Shown here: piece after piece, positions 8,028 to 15,082 of the stretch | How the letters are laid out: each line of letters opens with the position of its first letter | Position numbering within the stretch: the first letter of the stretch is position 1 | Source: Bacillota bacterium | Lineage (GTDB): Bacteria; Bacillota; Clostridia; Acetivibrionales; DTU013 | Length of the DNA: 26,208 nt | NCBI GenBank assembly: GCA_023418915.1 | Contig: JAEZYU010000101.1 | Location: 1-26,208 of the forward strand | Direction: 5' to 3' | Translations under genes and position numbers: made by a program | The notes under the pieces: generated by a model | What the model was told of the DNA's origin: nothing | Seen by the model: the letters and a program-made list of their open reading frames with translations, nothing else | Databases searched by the model: none

Positions 8028-8102
8028 CAGACGCAGGCAGTCCCGGCTTTCGGCAAAGATGCCGCAATCAGTCGGGTATCTGTTATAACGATGCGTTATA
8101 GC
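8028..8102 (+). other. Hairpin-rich leader and minimal palindromic repeat before the CDF gene
   Basis: Nested pairings are possible at 8028-8082: CAGA with TCTG at the outside, CCG with CGG, and an inner CGGC/GCCG hairpin at 8051-8064. Directly after lies TATAACG-ATG-CGTTATA (8084-8100), a perfect 7-bp palindrome made of the two ends of the dispersed repeat family joined together. I could not match the folded part to a known riboswitch. Confidence 0.4.
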
Positions 8103-8119
8103 TGAAGGTAGGTGGAAAA

Positions 8120-9325
8120 ATGACGCAGCTGCTGCTGAGACTTTTTGTGAAGGATCATATAAACACTTCAAATACACGTGTGCGGGAAGCATATGGAAAG
8201 CTGTCCGGTATAACAGGCATCATAATAAATCTTGTGCTGTTTGCTGTTAAAATCACAGCAGGAACACTGGCCGGCAGCATCTCAATTACTGCCGACGCTG
8301 TCAACAACCTATCCGATTCAGGATCATCAATCGTCACGCTGATCAGCTTCAAAATATCGGGTAAGCCTGCGGATGCAAAGCACCCCTATGGCCATGCGCG
8401 GATGGAGTATGTATCGGGACTGATAGTATCGATAATAGTCATGTTTCTTGGCCTCCAGCTGATCCTGAGCTCTGTCGGCAAAATCATTGAACCGCAGGCG
8501 GGCAGGTTTTCATGGCTTGTGGTCATTATACTCATTATTTCGATATTTCTGAAACTATGGTTGTGCCTCTTTTACAGGAGGCTTGGAAGGATGATAGGAT
8601 CAGATGCAATAAAAGCTGCGGCTGTTGACAGCAGGAACGATATAATTGCTACCGCTGCTGTTCTTACAGCGACAGTCATCTCACGGCTGACTTCCTTCAA
8701 TATGGATGGATATATGGGTGCCGCCGTTGCTCTATTCATAGTAATATCCGGCATACAGCTCATATTTGATACTGTGAGCCCGCTGCTTGGAACTGCGCCG
8801 TCAAAAGAGATGGTCGACAGCATATACAAAAAAATACTGAGCTATGAGGGCATATCCGGACTGCATGATCTGACTGTGCATAACTACGGTGTTGCAAGGT
8901 ACTTCGCGTCAGTGCATTGTGAAGTATCTGCCGATCAGGATATAATGGTCAGCCATGATATCATAGACAATATAGAACGCGATTTCCTGAAGGATCTGGA
9001 CATCCACCTGGTTATTCACCTTGATCCTATAATTACCGACAATGAGAGGATCAACATCCTGAAATCAGCTGTACAGTCACTTGTAAAGCAGATTTCACCC
9101 GAGATCAATATCCATGATTTTCGGGTGGTATACGGCATTACCCATTCAAATCTGGTGTTTGATGTGGTTGTTCCCTTTGAATACAAGTACAGTGATGATG
9201 AGTTGGTGGATATCATTTCTGAAAAAATAATTGAAATAGACAAGAATTACCGGGCAGTGATAACAGTAGATCACAGCTATGTGCCAGATTTTGCAGCAGG
9301 TGAATTTGATCATACAGACAAATAA
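8120..9325 (+). CDS. Cation diffusion facilitator, probable Mn2+ exporter
   Basis: This 401-residue protein has a CDF membrane domain (about residues 25-220) and a long cytoplasmic tail. The family motif KHPYGHARMEYVSGL is at about 88-101. The transport-site positions read N62/D66 in TM2 (NNLSD) and D170/D174 in TM5 (DSRND). An N-D/D-D quartet is, as I recall, characteristic of Mn2+-exporting members such as MntE, whereas Zn2+ exporters have H-D/H-D. The tail (about 221-401) is longer than in minimal members such as YiiP, holding one typical domain plus an extra segment. RBS AGGTAGG precedes the ATG. A Mn2+ role agrees with mntP nearby, but specificity is inferred. Confidence 0.9.
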   Translation: MTQLLLRLFVKDHINTSNTRVREAYGKLSGITGIIINLVLFAVKITAGTLAGSISITADAVNNLSDSGSSIVTLISFKISGKPADAKHPYGHARMEYVSGLIVSIIVMFLGLQLILSSVGKIIEPQAGRFSWLVVIILIISIFLKLWLCLFYRRLGRMIGSDAIKAAAVDSRNDIIATAAVLTATVISRLTSFNMDGYMGAAVALFIVISGIQLIFDTVSPLLGTAPSKEMVDSIYKKILSYEGISGLHDLTVHNYGVARYFASVHCEVSADQDIMVSHDIIDNIERDFLKDLDIHLVIHLDPIITDNERINILKSAVQSLVKQISPEINIHDFRVVYGITHSNLVFDVVVPFEYKYSDDELVDIISEKIIEIDKNYRAVITVDHSYVPDFAAGEFDHTDK

Positions 9326-9442
9326 TAACGATGCATTAATAACGAGGCGAAACACTGCTATATCGCAAATATCCATTGGGTATTTTATAACTTTGTAAGA
9401 AAGATTTTCTACAATCAAAAATTTTAACTGAAGTGTTATAAG
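9323..9442. repeat. Dispersed intergenic element E2
   Basis: It begins TAATAACGATGC at the CDF stop codon (the TAA at 9323-9325 lies in the element end). It then has TAATAACGAGGCGAAACACTGCTAT, shown here as TAATAACGAGGC plus GAAACACTGCTAT, and the AT-rich tail GTAAGAAAGATTTTCTACAA. It ends AACTGAAGTGTTATAA (9427-9442). E3 has the same GAAACACTGCTATATC module. The element fills the gap before the HMA gene. Confidence 0.7.
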
Positions 9443-9468
9443 CAAGAAGAAAATAAGGAGGCTGTTAA

Positions 9469-9684
9469 ATGGAGAAAATAATAGAAATAGACGGTATGAC
9501 CTGCAATCACTGCGGAGCAAGTGTCGAGAAGGCGCTCAACGCTATTGCCGGTGTAAGGGCGAAGACGGATGTCAGAAAAAACATCGCTACGGTGGAACTC
9601 AGCCAGGACGTTGATGATCACGAACTTAGCAATGCTGTAAAGGATGCAGGGTATGAAGTCAAATCCATCAAGGTCAGAAGATGA
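9469..9684 (+). CDS. CopZ-like heavy-metal-associated (HMA) domain protein
   Basis: This 71-residue protein consists of a single ferredoxin-like HMA domain with the metal-binding motif GMTCNHCGASVEKAL (CxxC at about residues 12-15) and the usual end EVKSIKVRR. Such proteins bind Cu(I) or similar soft metals and pass them to P-type ATPases or act as buffers. AAGGAGG precedes the ATG. No Cu+-ATPase or CsoR regulator is in the window, so its partner is not visible. It may be co-transcribed with the CDF gene through element E2, but that cannot be told from sequence. Confidence 0.9.
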   Translation: MEKIIEIDGMTCNHCGASVEKALNAIAGVRAKTDVRKNIATVELSQDVDDHELSNAVKDAGYEVKSIKVRR

Positions 9685-9703
9685 CAGTCAGTAAAATCAT
9701 CTG

Positions 9704-9733
9704 TTGACAATACTGTACCTATTATGTTATGTT
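9704..9733 (+). promoter_or_regulatory. Probable speA promoter
   Basis: TTGACA (9704-9709) is followed by TTATGT after 17 bp or TATGTT (9728-9733) after 18 bp. Start of transcription would be near 9740, leaving a leader of about 100 nt. Confidence 0.55.
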
Positions 9734-9776
9734 ATTGTCTGCCGTAATTTAATAAGCATCAACCAGGTAAAAAGAT

Positions 9777-9815
9777 CGGGCAGGAGCATCACCTCTCCCC
9801 GATTTTGTCATATAT
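9777..9815 (+). terminator. Terminator-like hairpin in the speA leader
   Basis: ATCGGG (near 9776-9781) pairs with CCCGAT (near 9798-9803), with partial inner pairing AGG/CCT, then TTTTG. It lies between the promoter and the speA start. It could be an attenuator or just weak read-through; the T-run is short. Confidence 0.4.
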
Positions 9816-9843
9816 TTCGGATTAGAAAGTGAAGGGCTGAGAT

Positions 9844-11766
9844 ATGAACAAAAGAACAGAGCTTTTGGGAAGATGGACAAAAGAGAAGTCAGAGGAGCTC
9901 TACGGGATAAAAAATTGGGGTGCAGGCTATTTTTCGGTCTCTGACAAGGGTGATGTGCTTATAAATCCATATAAGGACAACAAGGATGCAGCTATCAGCC
10001 TTATGGACATAATATCAGGTGTCCGTGAGCGCGAACTTGATATGCCCGTGCTTTTGAGGTTCGAAAATATACTTGATTCACAGATATCGTATTTGAACAA
10101 CTCATTCAGGAATGCTATGAGAGAGTTGAATTATAAAGGTGAGTACCGTGGTGTTTACCCTATAAAGGTAAATCAACAGCAGCAGGTGGTGGAGGAAGTA
10201 ACCAGATTCGGACAGCGGTATCATCACGGGCTGGAGGTTGGCAGCAAGGCTGAGCTCATAGCAGCGCTTTCGGCCATGAAGGACAAGGAGGCCTGCCTCA
10301 TATGCAACGGATATAAGGATGCGGAGTTTGTCGATCTCGGCCTGTATGCTGTAAAGATGGGCTTTAATTGCTTCTTTGTGGTAGAAATACCGGATGAGGT
10401 AAACATCATCCTGGAACGCTCTCAGGCACTCGGCATCAAACCGAATATCGGTATGCGGATAAAGCTTTCTGCAAAGGCGGGAGGTCATTGGACCGAATCA
10501 GGAGGCGACCGAAGCGTATTTGGTCTTAACATGTCGCAGCTCATAACGATGGTGGACTGTCTGAGGGGAAAGGGCATGCTGGATGCATTGAAGCTGCTCC
10601 ATTACCATTTGGGATCGCAGATACCCAATATCCGTGATATCCGCTCTGCAGTCATCGAAGCGGCGCGTGTATATGCGGAGCTGGTGAAGGAAGGCGCTCC
10701 GATGGGCTATCTTGACCTCGGAGGCGGCCTCGCAGTCGACTACGACGGCTCAAATACAAACTACACCAACAGCCGCAATTATACTGTTGATGAGTATTGT
10801 ACAGATATAGTCGAAGCGGTCATGACAACCATGGATTCCAGCAGCGTGGAACACCCTGTGATAATCACCGAATCCGGACGTACAACTGTGGCATATTATT
10901 CCGTACTGCTGTTCAATGTGCTGGATGTGGAGAGGTTTGAGGAATATGATGTACCGGAAACGATCGATGAAGGTATTTCTGAGCAGATCAAAAACCTTTT
11001 TGAGGTAAACAGGAATCTGAACCTGAAGAATATTCAGGAATGTTATAATGATGCGCTGTACTACCGCGATGAGATAAGAGATATGTTCAAGCATGGAAAG
11101 ATCAGCCTTCGTGAAAGATCGCTGTCGGAGAAAATATTCTGGAATACTATAAGCCGAATTGCCAGGGAGAAGGAAAAGCTGAAGCATGGCCTTCCGGACC
11201 TGGAAGATATAGAGAGCGCTATTGCCGATATATATTACTGCAATTTTTCAGTGTTCCAGTCGATTCCTGACAGCTGGGCTATTGATCAGCTGTTTCCGAT
11301 CATGCCTGTACACAGGCTGCTGGAGCTTCCGAAGCGAAATGCGGTTCTGGCGGATATCACCTGTGACTGTGACGGGAAAATCGACCGTTTCATAGACCTG
11401 CATGATGTAAGGACCACACTTCCTGTCCATGAGATGAAAAACGGAGATGATTATTATCTTGGTGTTTTTCTGGTAGGAGCATACCAGGAGACGCTGGGGG
11501 ACCTTCATAATCTTTTTGGAGATACGAACGTAGTGAGCGTAAGGATCAATCCTGACGGACATTATGACTTCGTTAAGGAGATACGCGGAGACAGCGTGGC
11601 TGATGTACTGTCCTATGTGGAATTTGATCCGAAGCGTATGCTGGATAAGTTCCGTCAGAAGGCCGAGGAGGCTATACGCGAGGGCAGGATAAGTGCGAGT
11701 GAGCGGCCGGAGATAATGAGAGCTTATGATAATGGACTTCGCGGCTACACTTATTATGAGCGCTGA
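9844..11766 (+). CDS. speA: Biosynthetic arginine decarboxylase (PLP, alanine-racemase fold)
   Basis: At 640 residues it has the length typical of SpeA and converts L-arginine to agmatine and CO2, the first step of one polyamine route. The PLP lysine is in YPIKVNQQQ (K108). Further hallmarks are HYHLGSQIPNIRD, the glycine-rich DLGGGLAVDYDGS and the C-terminal CDCDGKID motif with the active-site cysteine. The N-terminal NWGAGYFSV and the ending GLRGYTYYE also fit. The ATG follows GAAGGGCTGAG. It is a single-gene unit with its own promoter and leader hairpin; no agmatinase or agmatine deiminase gene lies nearby. Confidence 0.95.
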   Translation: MNKRTELLGRWTKEKSEELYGIKNWGAGYFSVSDKGDVLINPYKDNKDAAISLMDIISGVRERELDMPVLLRFENILDSQISYLNNSFRNAMRELNYKGEYRGVYPIKVNQQQQVVEEVTRFGQRYHHGLEVGSKAELIAALSAMKDKEACLICNGYKDAEFVDLGLYAVKMGFNCFFVVEIPDEVNIILERSQALGIKPNIGMRIKLSAKAGGHWTESGGDRSVFGLNMSQLITMVDCLRGKGMLDALKLLHYHLGSQIPNIRDIRSAVIEAARVYAELVKEGAPMGYLDLGGGLAVDYDGSNTNYTNSRNYTVDEYCTDIVEAVMTTMDSSSVEHPVIITESGRTTVAYYSVLLFNVLDVERFEEYDVPETIDEGISEQIKNLFEVNRNLNLKNIQECYNDALYYRDEIRDMFKHGKISLRERSLSEKIFWNTISRIAREKEKLKHGLPDLEDIESAIADIYYCNFSVFQSIPDSWAIDQLFPIMPVHRLLELPKRNAVLADITCDCDGKIDRFIDLHDVRTTLPVHEMKNGDDYYLGVFLVGAYQETLGDLHNLFGDTNVVSVRINPDGHYDFVKEIRGDSVADVLSYVEFDPKRMLDKFRQKAEEAIREGRISASERPEIMRAYDNGLRGYTYYER

Positions 11767-11798
11767 CATGTAATCCTAATTTTAGCGAATATATCACC

Positions 11799-11911
11799 CG
11801 CATCGTTGAAACACTGCTATATCACAAAATATCCCTTGGACGTTTTGTGACTTGGTAAGAAAATTTTTTCTACAAACGAAAACTTATCTTTTGAACAGAT
11901 GCGTAATAAAA
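11799..11911. repeat. Dispersed intergenic element E3
   Basis: The left boundary GCATCGTTGAAACACTGC matches the right half of E1 and the start of E2. An internal inverted repeat TCACAAAA (11822-11829) / TTTTGTGA (11843-11850) follows, then GGTAAGAAAATTTTTTCTACAAACGAAA split over the AT-rich tail, ending CAGATGCGTAATAAAAT. It lies between speA and its terminator. Confidence 0.7.
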
Positions 11912-11931
11912 TAGTCTTTTTGCATAATACT

Positions 11932-11965
11932 GCCGGAGCAGATCATATCTGCTCCGGTTTTTGAT
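11932..11965 (+). terminator. Strong intrinsic terminator downstream of speA
   Basis: GCCGGAGCAGAT (from 11932) pairs with ATCTGCTCCGG, followed by TTTTTGATTATTTT. This closes the speA unit after repeat E3. Confidence 0.92.
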
Positions 11966-12080
11966 TATTTTATGAAAATACTATATTTATTCCTGCTTAA
12001 AAATGTTTATGCAACTCTATTAATAATTAACTCAAATAAATATAGATTATGTACACAGAATAGTACGGGAGGTGTTCAAA

Positions 12081-12809
12081 ATGAGAAAATCATTTAAAAC
12101 GGTATTAAGTGCTATTCTTGCCGCATGCCTCATTGCAACAGCGCTTGCCGGGTGTGCGCAGGCCGGTGATGAGCGGGCGCAGGATCTCAACGGTGTCAAT
12201 GACGGCATGAATAATGGTGCGCAGAACCAGGGGCTCGACAGAAACAATCTTGTTGGAGGCAGATACGGCAATAATATGACGGGAATGGGCACGAACAACA
12301 ACGGGCTCAATGGTACCGGCGGAAGGAATACGACCGGCACAAACGGCAGGGATACGACAAAAAATGGATCCGGCCTGGCCATTGGCAACACTACAGGCAA
12401 TACTACAGGCAATACAAACGGCAATATGATAGGATTCAATGGCACCGGTAACGGCAACGGAAACAATACCGGCAATGACAGGCAAAGAGCAAGTATGATC
12501 GAAAGACAACTGGACAATGTGACTGGTATTGATGACTGCACTGTGCTTGTCAACGGAGACACTGCATTAGTCGGACTGAAGTCCAATGGGAACAATGCCG
12601 GCAACATTTCAAGGCTGAGGGCGAGCATCGAAAAAAGAGTCAAACAGATCGACAATACTATACGAAATGTCAGAGTGACTGATTCACCTGACATACTGAC
12701 CCGTATGGGAAGGCTTGGCACTGCAGGCAATAACAATAATGGAATGACAGGCAATTTCATGGATGAATTCAACAATATGATGGACAGCATCAATGGCAAT
12801 ATGCGGTAA
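12081..12809 (+). CDS. YhcN/YlaJ-family sporulation lipoprotein
   Basis: This 242-residue lipoprotein has a signal peptide with lipobox TALAGC (cysteine near residue 23). A long Asn/Gly/Thr-rich low-complexity segment follows (about 30-130, with repeated NTTGNTTGNTNGN), then a folded YhcN/YlaJ-type domain (about 135-220: MIERQLDNVTGIDDCTVLVN ... RVKQIDNTIRNVRVTDSP). Such lipoproteins are found in spore inner membranes of Bacilli and Clostridia and point to a spore former. The start is ATG 12081 with GGGAGG at 12068-12073; the upstream in-frame GTG overlaps the RBS. It is a single gene with terminators on both sides. Confidence 0.85.
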   Translation: MRKSFKTVLSAILAACLIATALAGCAQAGDERAQDLNGVNDGMNNGAQNQGLDRNNLVGGRYGNNMTGMGTNNNGLNGTGGRNTTGTNGRDTTKNGSGLAIGNTTGNTTGNTNGNMIGFNGTGNGNGNNTGNDRQRASMIERQLDNVTGIDDCTVLVNGDTALVGLKSNGNNAGNISRLRASIEKRVKQIDNTIRNVRVTDSPDILTRMGRLGTAGNNNNGMTGNFMDEFNNMMDSINGNMR

Positions 12810-12842
12810 ACAGTTCATCATATACACCCGACCGGCGGCAGG

Positions 12843-12876
12843 GTAATTGCAGGGACAAACCTGCAATTACTTTTTG
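12843..12876 (+). terminator. Intrinsic terminator after the lipoprotein gene
   Basis: GTAATTGCAGG (12843-12853) pairs perfectly with CCTGCAATTAC (12860-12870), followed by TTTTT. Confidence 0.93.
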
Positions 12877-12901
12877 CCGCTGATACTAAATTTTCGGAAT
12901 A

Positions 12902-12930
12902 TTGAACAACAATGGAATATATGCTATTAT
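12902..12930 (+). promoter_or_regulatory. mntP promoter
   Basis: TTGAAC (12902-12907), 17 bp, TATTAT (12925-12930). It covers the start of the longest open frame, which supports the shorter MntP starting at 12971. Confidence 0.65.
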
Positions 12931-12970
12931 GATTCGGTTGCATAATAAAGACCAGGCAGGAGTGTGGCTG

Positions 12971-13528
12971 ATGGATATACTGGAGTTGTTCTTAATAGCT
13001 GTAGGGCTTTCGATGGATGCCTTTGCGGTAGCGATATGCAAGGGTCTGTCGACAAAGGAGCTCAGGATCAGCCACATGGCCATAACAGGAATTTTTTTTG
13101 GAGGTTTTCAGGCACTGATGCCTCTGGCAGGATATCTGCTCGGTACTCAGTTCAAAGACTATATACTAACTGTGGATCACTGGATCGCATTTGCATTGCT
13201 GTCCATAATCGGAATAAATATGATAAGGGAATCCAGAAATGAACACTGTGAAAATGTAGGCAATTCATTCAACTTAAAAAGCATGCTAGTCCTTTCGGTA
13301 GCCACCAGCATTGACGCTTTGGCAATAGGAGTCACCTTCGCATTTCTTTATGTTGATATAATACCAGCTATTTTATTTATAGGTATAACTACATTTATTC
13401 TGTCTGCAGCTGGAGTAAAAATCGGCAATATTTTTGGTGCGAAATTCAAATCCAGGGCGGAAGCTGCAGGAGGTATAATATTGATAGCCATGGGAATAAA
13501 AATACTGATAGAGCATTTAAGCGCATGA
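12971..13528 (+). CDS. mntP: MntP manganese efflux pump
   Basis: This 185-residue membrane protein matches the usual MntP length, with the two-fold repeat LSMDAFAVAICKG (D16) and SVATSIDALAIGVTF. These two aspartates are the known functional residues of the family. Six membrane segments are visible. It exports Mn2+ and protects from Mn excess. ATG 12971 was chosen because family members begin just before the LSMDAF segment, because AGGCAGGAG lies upstream, and because the longer frame begins inside the promoter. No Mn riboswitch (yybP-ykoY) fits into the short leader. With the CDF gene, it gives the region two likely Mn2+ exporters. Confidence 0.93.
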   Translation: MDILELFLIAVGLSMDAFAVAICKGLSTKELRISHMAITGIFFGGFQALMPLAGYLLGTQFKDYILTVDHWIAFALLSIIGINMIRESRNEHCENVGNSFNLKSMLVLSVATSIDALAIGVTFAFLYVDIIPAILFIGITTFILSAAGVKIGNIFGAKFKSRAEAAGGIILIAMGIKILIEHLSA

Positions 13529-13533
13529 AGCTG

Positions 13534-13553
13534 AAGCTGGAATACAGCTTTTG
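13534..13553 (+). terminator. Short terminator after mntP
   Basis: AAGCTG (13534-13539) pairs with CAGCTT (13545-13550), followed by a short T-run. Confidence 0.5.
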
Positions 13554-13576
13554 GTAATGTATGCCTGCTGTAAGTA

Positions 13577-13605
13577 TTGACTTTGCGTTATGAAAGTATT
13601 ATCAT
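13577..13605 (+). promoter_or_regulatory. V-ATPase operon promoter
   Basis: TTGACT (13577-13582), 17 bp, TATCAT (13600-13605); start of transcription near 13612. Confidence 0.6.
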
Positions 13606-13628
13606 TAAATACGATTTTTATTTATCAG

Positions 13629-13690
13629 GAACATTGTTGCAGACCACCGAAGCATGAGCCGACTAATTCCGGCAATGTTCGGGGTTTTTT
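13629..13690 (+). terminator. Terminator-like hairpin in the V-ATPase leader
   Basis: GAACATTG (13629-13636) pairs perfectly with CAATGTTC (13673-13680), followed by GGGG and seven T residues. It lies between the only visible promoter and the first RBS (13695), so it would end transcription before the operon unless antiterminated or leaky. Confidence 0.65.
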
Positions 13691-13711
13691 TGATTAAGGA
13701 GGCGCTCCCGT

Positions 13712-14023
13712 TTGAAGGAAATACTCGATCAGATTGCTGACATCGATGCAAAAGCATATGAAACTGAACAAAAGAATAATGCTGCACTGGTTGGTGAGAG
13801 AAGAAAGCTGGAAAGCACGATAGAGCGCTATCGTATCCAGACGCTGAAGGAAGCAGAGAAGAAAGCTGATGTCGTTTACAGCAAGATAATCAAGGCAGCG
13901 AGGGAAGAAAACCGGCAGCAGCATGAAAAAAACAAGAAACTGGCAGGCAGGATCAGCAGCAGATATGAAAGGCTGGAAAACGATGTCCTGGAGGAAGTCC
14001 TGGCAAAGCTTCTAGGAGGTTGA
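13712..14023 (+). CDS. ntpF: V-type ATPase peripheral stalk subunit (G/H-like)
   Basis: This 103-residue protein is almost wholly helical, with charged heptad-like composition (ERRKLESTIERYRIQTLKEAEKK region), as expected for the peripheral stalk coiled coil that pairs with subunit E. It starts with TTG at 13712; AAGGAGG lies at 13695-13701, about 10 bp upstream. It is the first gene of the V-ATPase operon, the place where small stalk subunits are found in other operons, and 3 bp before subunit C. Sequence similarity alone would be weak; context carries much of the call. Confidence 0.8.
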   Translation: MKEILDQIADIDAKAYETEQKNNAALVGERRKLESTIERYRIQTLKEAEKKADVVYSKIIKAAREENRQQHEKNKKLAGRISSRYERLENDVLEEVLAKLLGG

Positions 14024-14026
14024 CCT

Positions 14027-15082
14027 GTGAATCCCTATATGGCGGATAAGGCAGTAGAGACAAAAATAAAAGCGAAAAAAAGCAGTATTTTCAATTCAGA
14101 CAAAATCGAACAATTGCTTTCGTGTGAGGATATCGATCAAGTAACGGACTTTTTAATAAGGAAGTATGACCTTGGATATGTTGCACAGGGATACGAAATC
14201 AATCTGCTTTTGCGAGATGACATTGAAACACTGCTCAAAAGGTACAGTGTTTTCGGCATAGAAGACATACTGCATTATTTTTCCGGACCTTATAAGGAGT
14301 TTATAAAGGTATTTCTGATGAAATACGAGATAACAGATCTGATCATGATACTCCGTAAAATTGCAAAAGGTGATGATCTCGCTGGAACAGCTGAACGTTT
14401 TGTACATTCAGTAAACTATTCATTTCTGGATTATGACAGGCTGACCGCATCAAAAAGCGTAGCGCAGTTTATAGACAATCTCAGGAATTCATCATATTAT
14501 GGGGCGCTGAGGACGGTAACAGAAAGTGATGTGATGAAGAGAGAATTTCATATGGAGATGAAACTGCTGCTGCTGTATTACAGATCTCTGCTGAAAAAGG
14601 CCGAAGGCCTGGAACCTGCAGATAAAAAGGCAGCTGAAGAGATAATCGGGGCAAAGATCGACTATCTGAACGTGCAGTGGATATACAGAGCTAAAAGATA
14701 CTACGGTATACCACCCGAGCAGATACTCGTATACTGCTTGCAGGGGGGCAGACGACTTGGCTTCAGCAGGCTGAAGACACTGAGCTATGCAGTGTCTTCG
14801 GATAAGGTCATACAAATGTCGGTCAGGTATCTTAAGCGAAACATTTTTGAAGACGGACACAAGAGCGGGATCAGAAAACGGATCGACAGGCTGCTTTTGG
14901 ATATACTGAAGGAGCACAAGGGCGCCACTCCTATCGGAGTGGTGATAGAATATATTTGTATGCATGAAATAGTAGTAAATGATATGATTTCCATCACTGA
15001 AGGAATCAGGTACAAGCTGCCAAAAGAGCGAATAAGAGAAAATCTTGCAGTTGCGGGTCAAAGAGCAGGGGTGAAGCATTAA
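14027..15082 (+). CDS. ntpC: V-type ATPase subunit C (d-like central stalk cap)
   Basis: This 351-residue helical protein of the AC39/Vma6 family couples the central stalk to the proteolipid ring. Features that fit are IFNSDKIEQLLSCEDIDQVTDFL near residues 22-45 and the C-terminal end. The start is GTG 14027 after GGAGGTTGACCT, 3 bp after the stalk gene; its TAA directly abuts the next ATG, showing tight translational coupling. Its place ahead of subunit I differs from the usual I-K-E-C order. Confidence 0.85.
   Translation: MNPYMADKAVETKIKAKKSSIFNSDKIEQLLSCEDIDQVTDFLIRKYDLGYVAQGYEINLLLRDDIETLLKRYSVFGIEDILHYFSGPYKEFIKVFLMKYEITDLIMILRKIAKGDDLAGTAERFVHSVNYSFLDYDRLTASKSVAQFIDNLRNSSYYGALRTVTESDVMKREFHMEMKLLLLYYRSLLKKAEGLEPADKKAAEEIIGAKIDYLNVQWIYRAKRYYGIPPEQILVYCLQGGRRLGFSRLKTLSYAVSSDKVIQMSVRYLKRNIFEDGHKSGIRKRIDRLLLDILKEHKGATPIGVVIEYICMHEIVVNDMISITEGIRYKLPKERIRENLAVAGQRAGVKH

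Noticed and set aside
7999..8119. yybP-ykoY Mn2+ riboswitch before the CDF gene
   Set aside because: The GGGGAGUAG and CGCAACGGC-type consensus blocks of that class are not present.
9469..9684. HMA protein as part of a copper operon
   Set aside because: No CopA-type ATPase or CsoR/CopY gene is in the window; the P-type ATPase at 4986 is a Ca2+ type without CPC motif.
12047..12799. 250-codon open frame on the - strand
   Set aside because: It mirrors the Asn/Gly-rich lipoprotein gene; low-complexity codons keep the antisense frame open. No RBS or family motif.
12902..12970. N-terminal extension of MntP (23 extra residues)
   Set aside because: The extension overlaps a good promoter (TTGAAC/TATTAT) and has no RBS; family members start at the equivalent of 12971.
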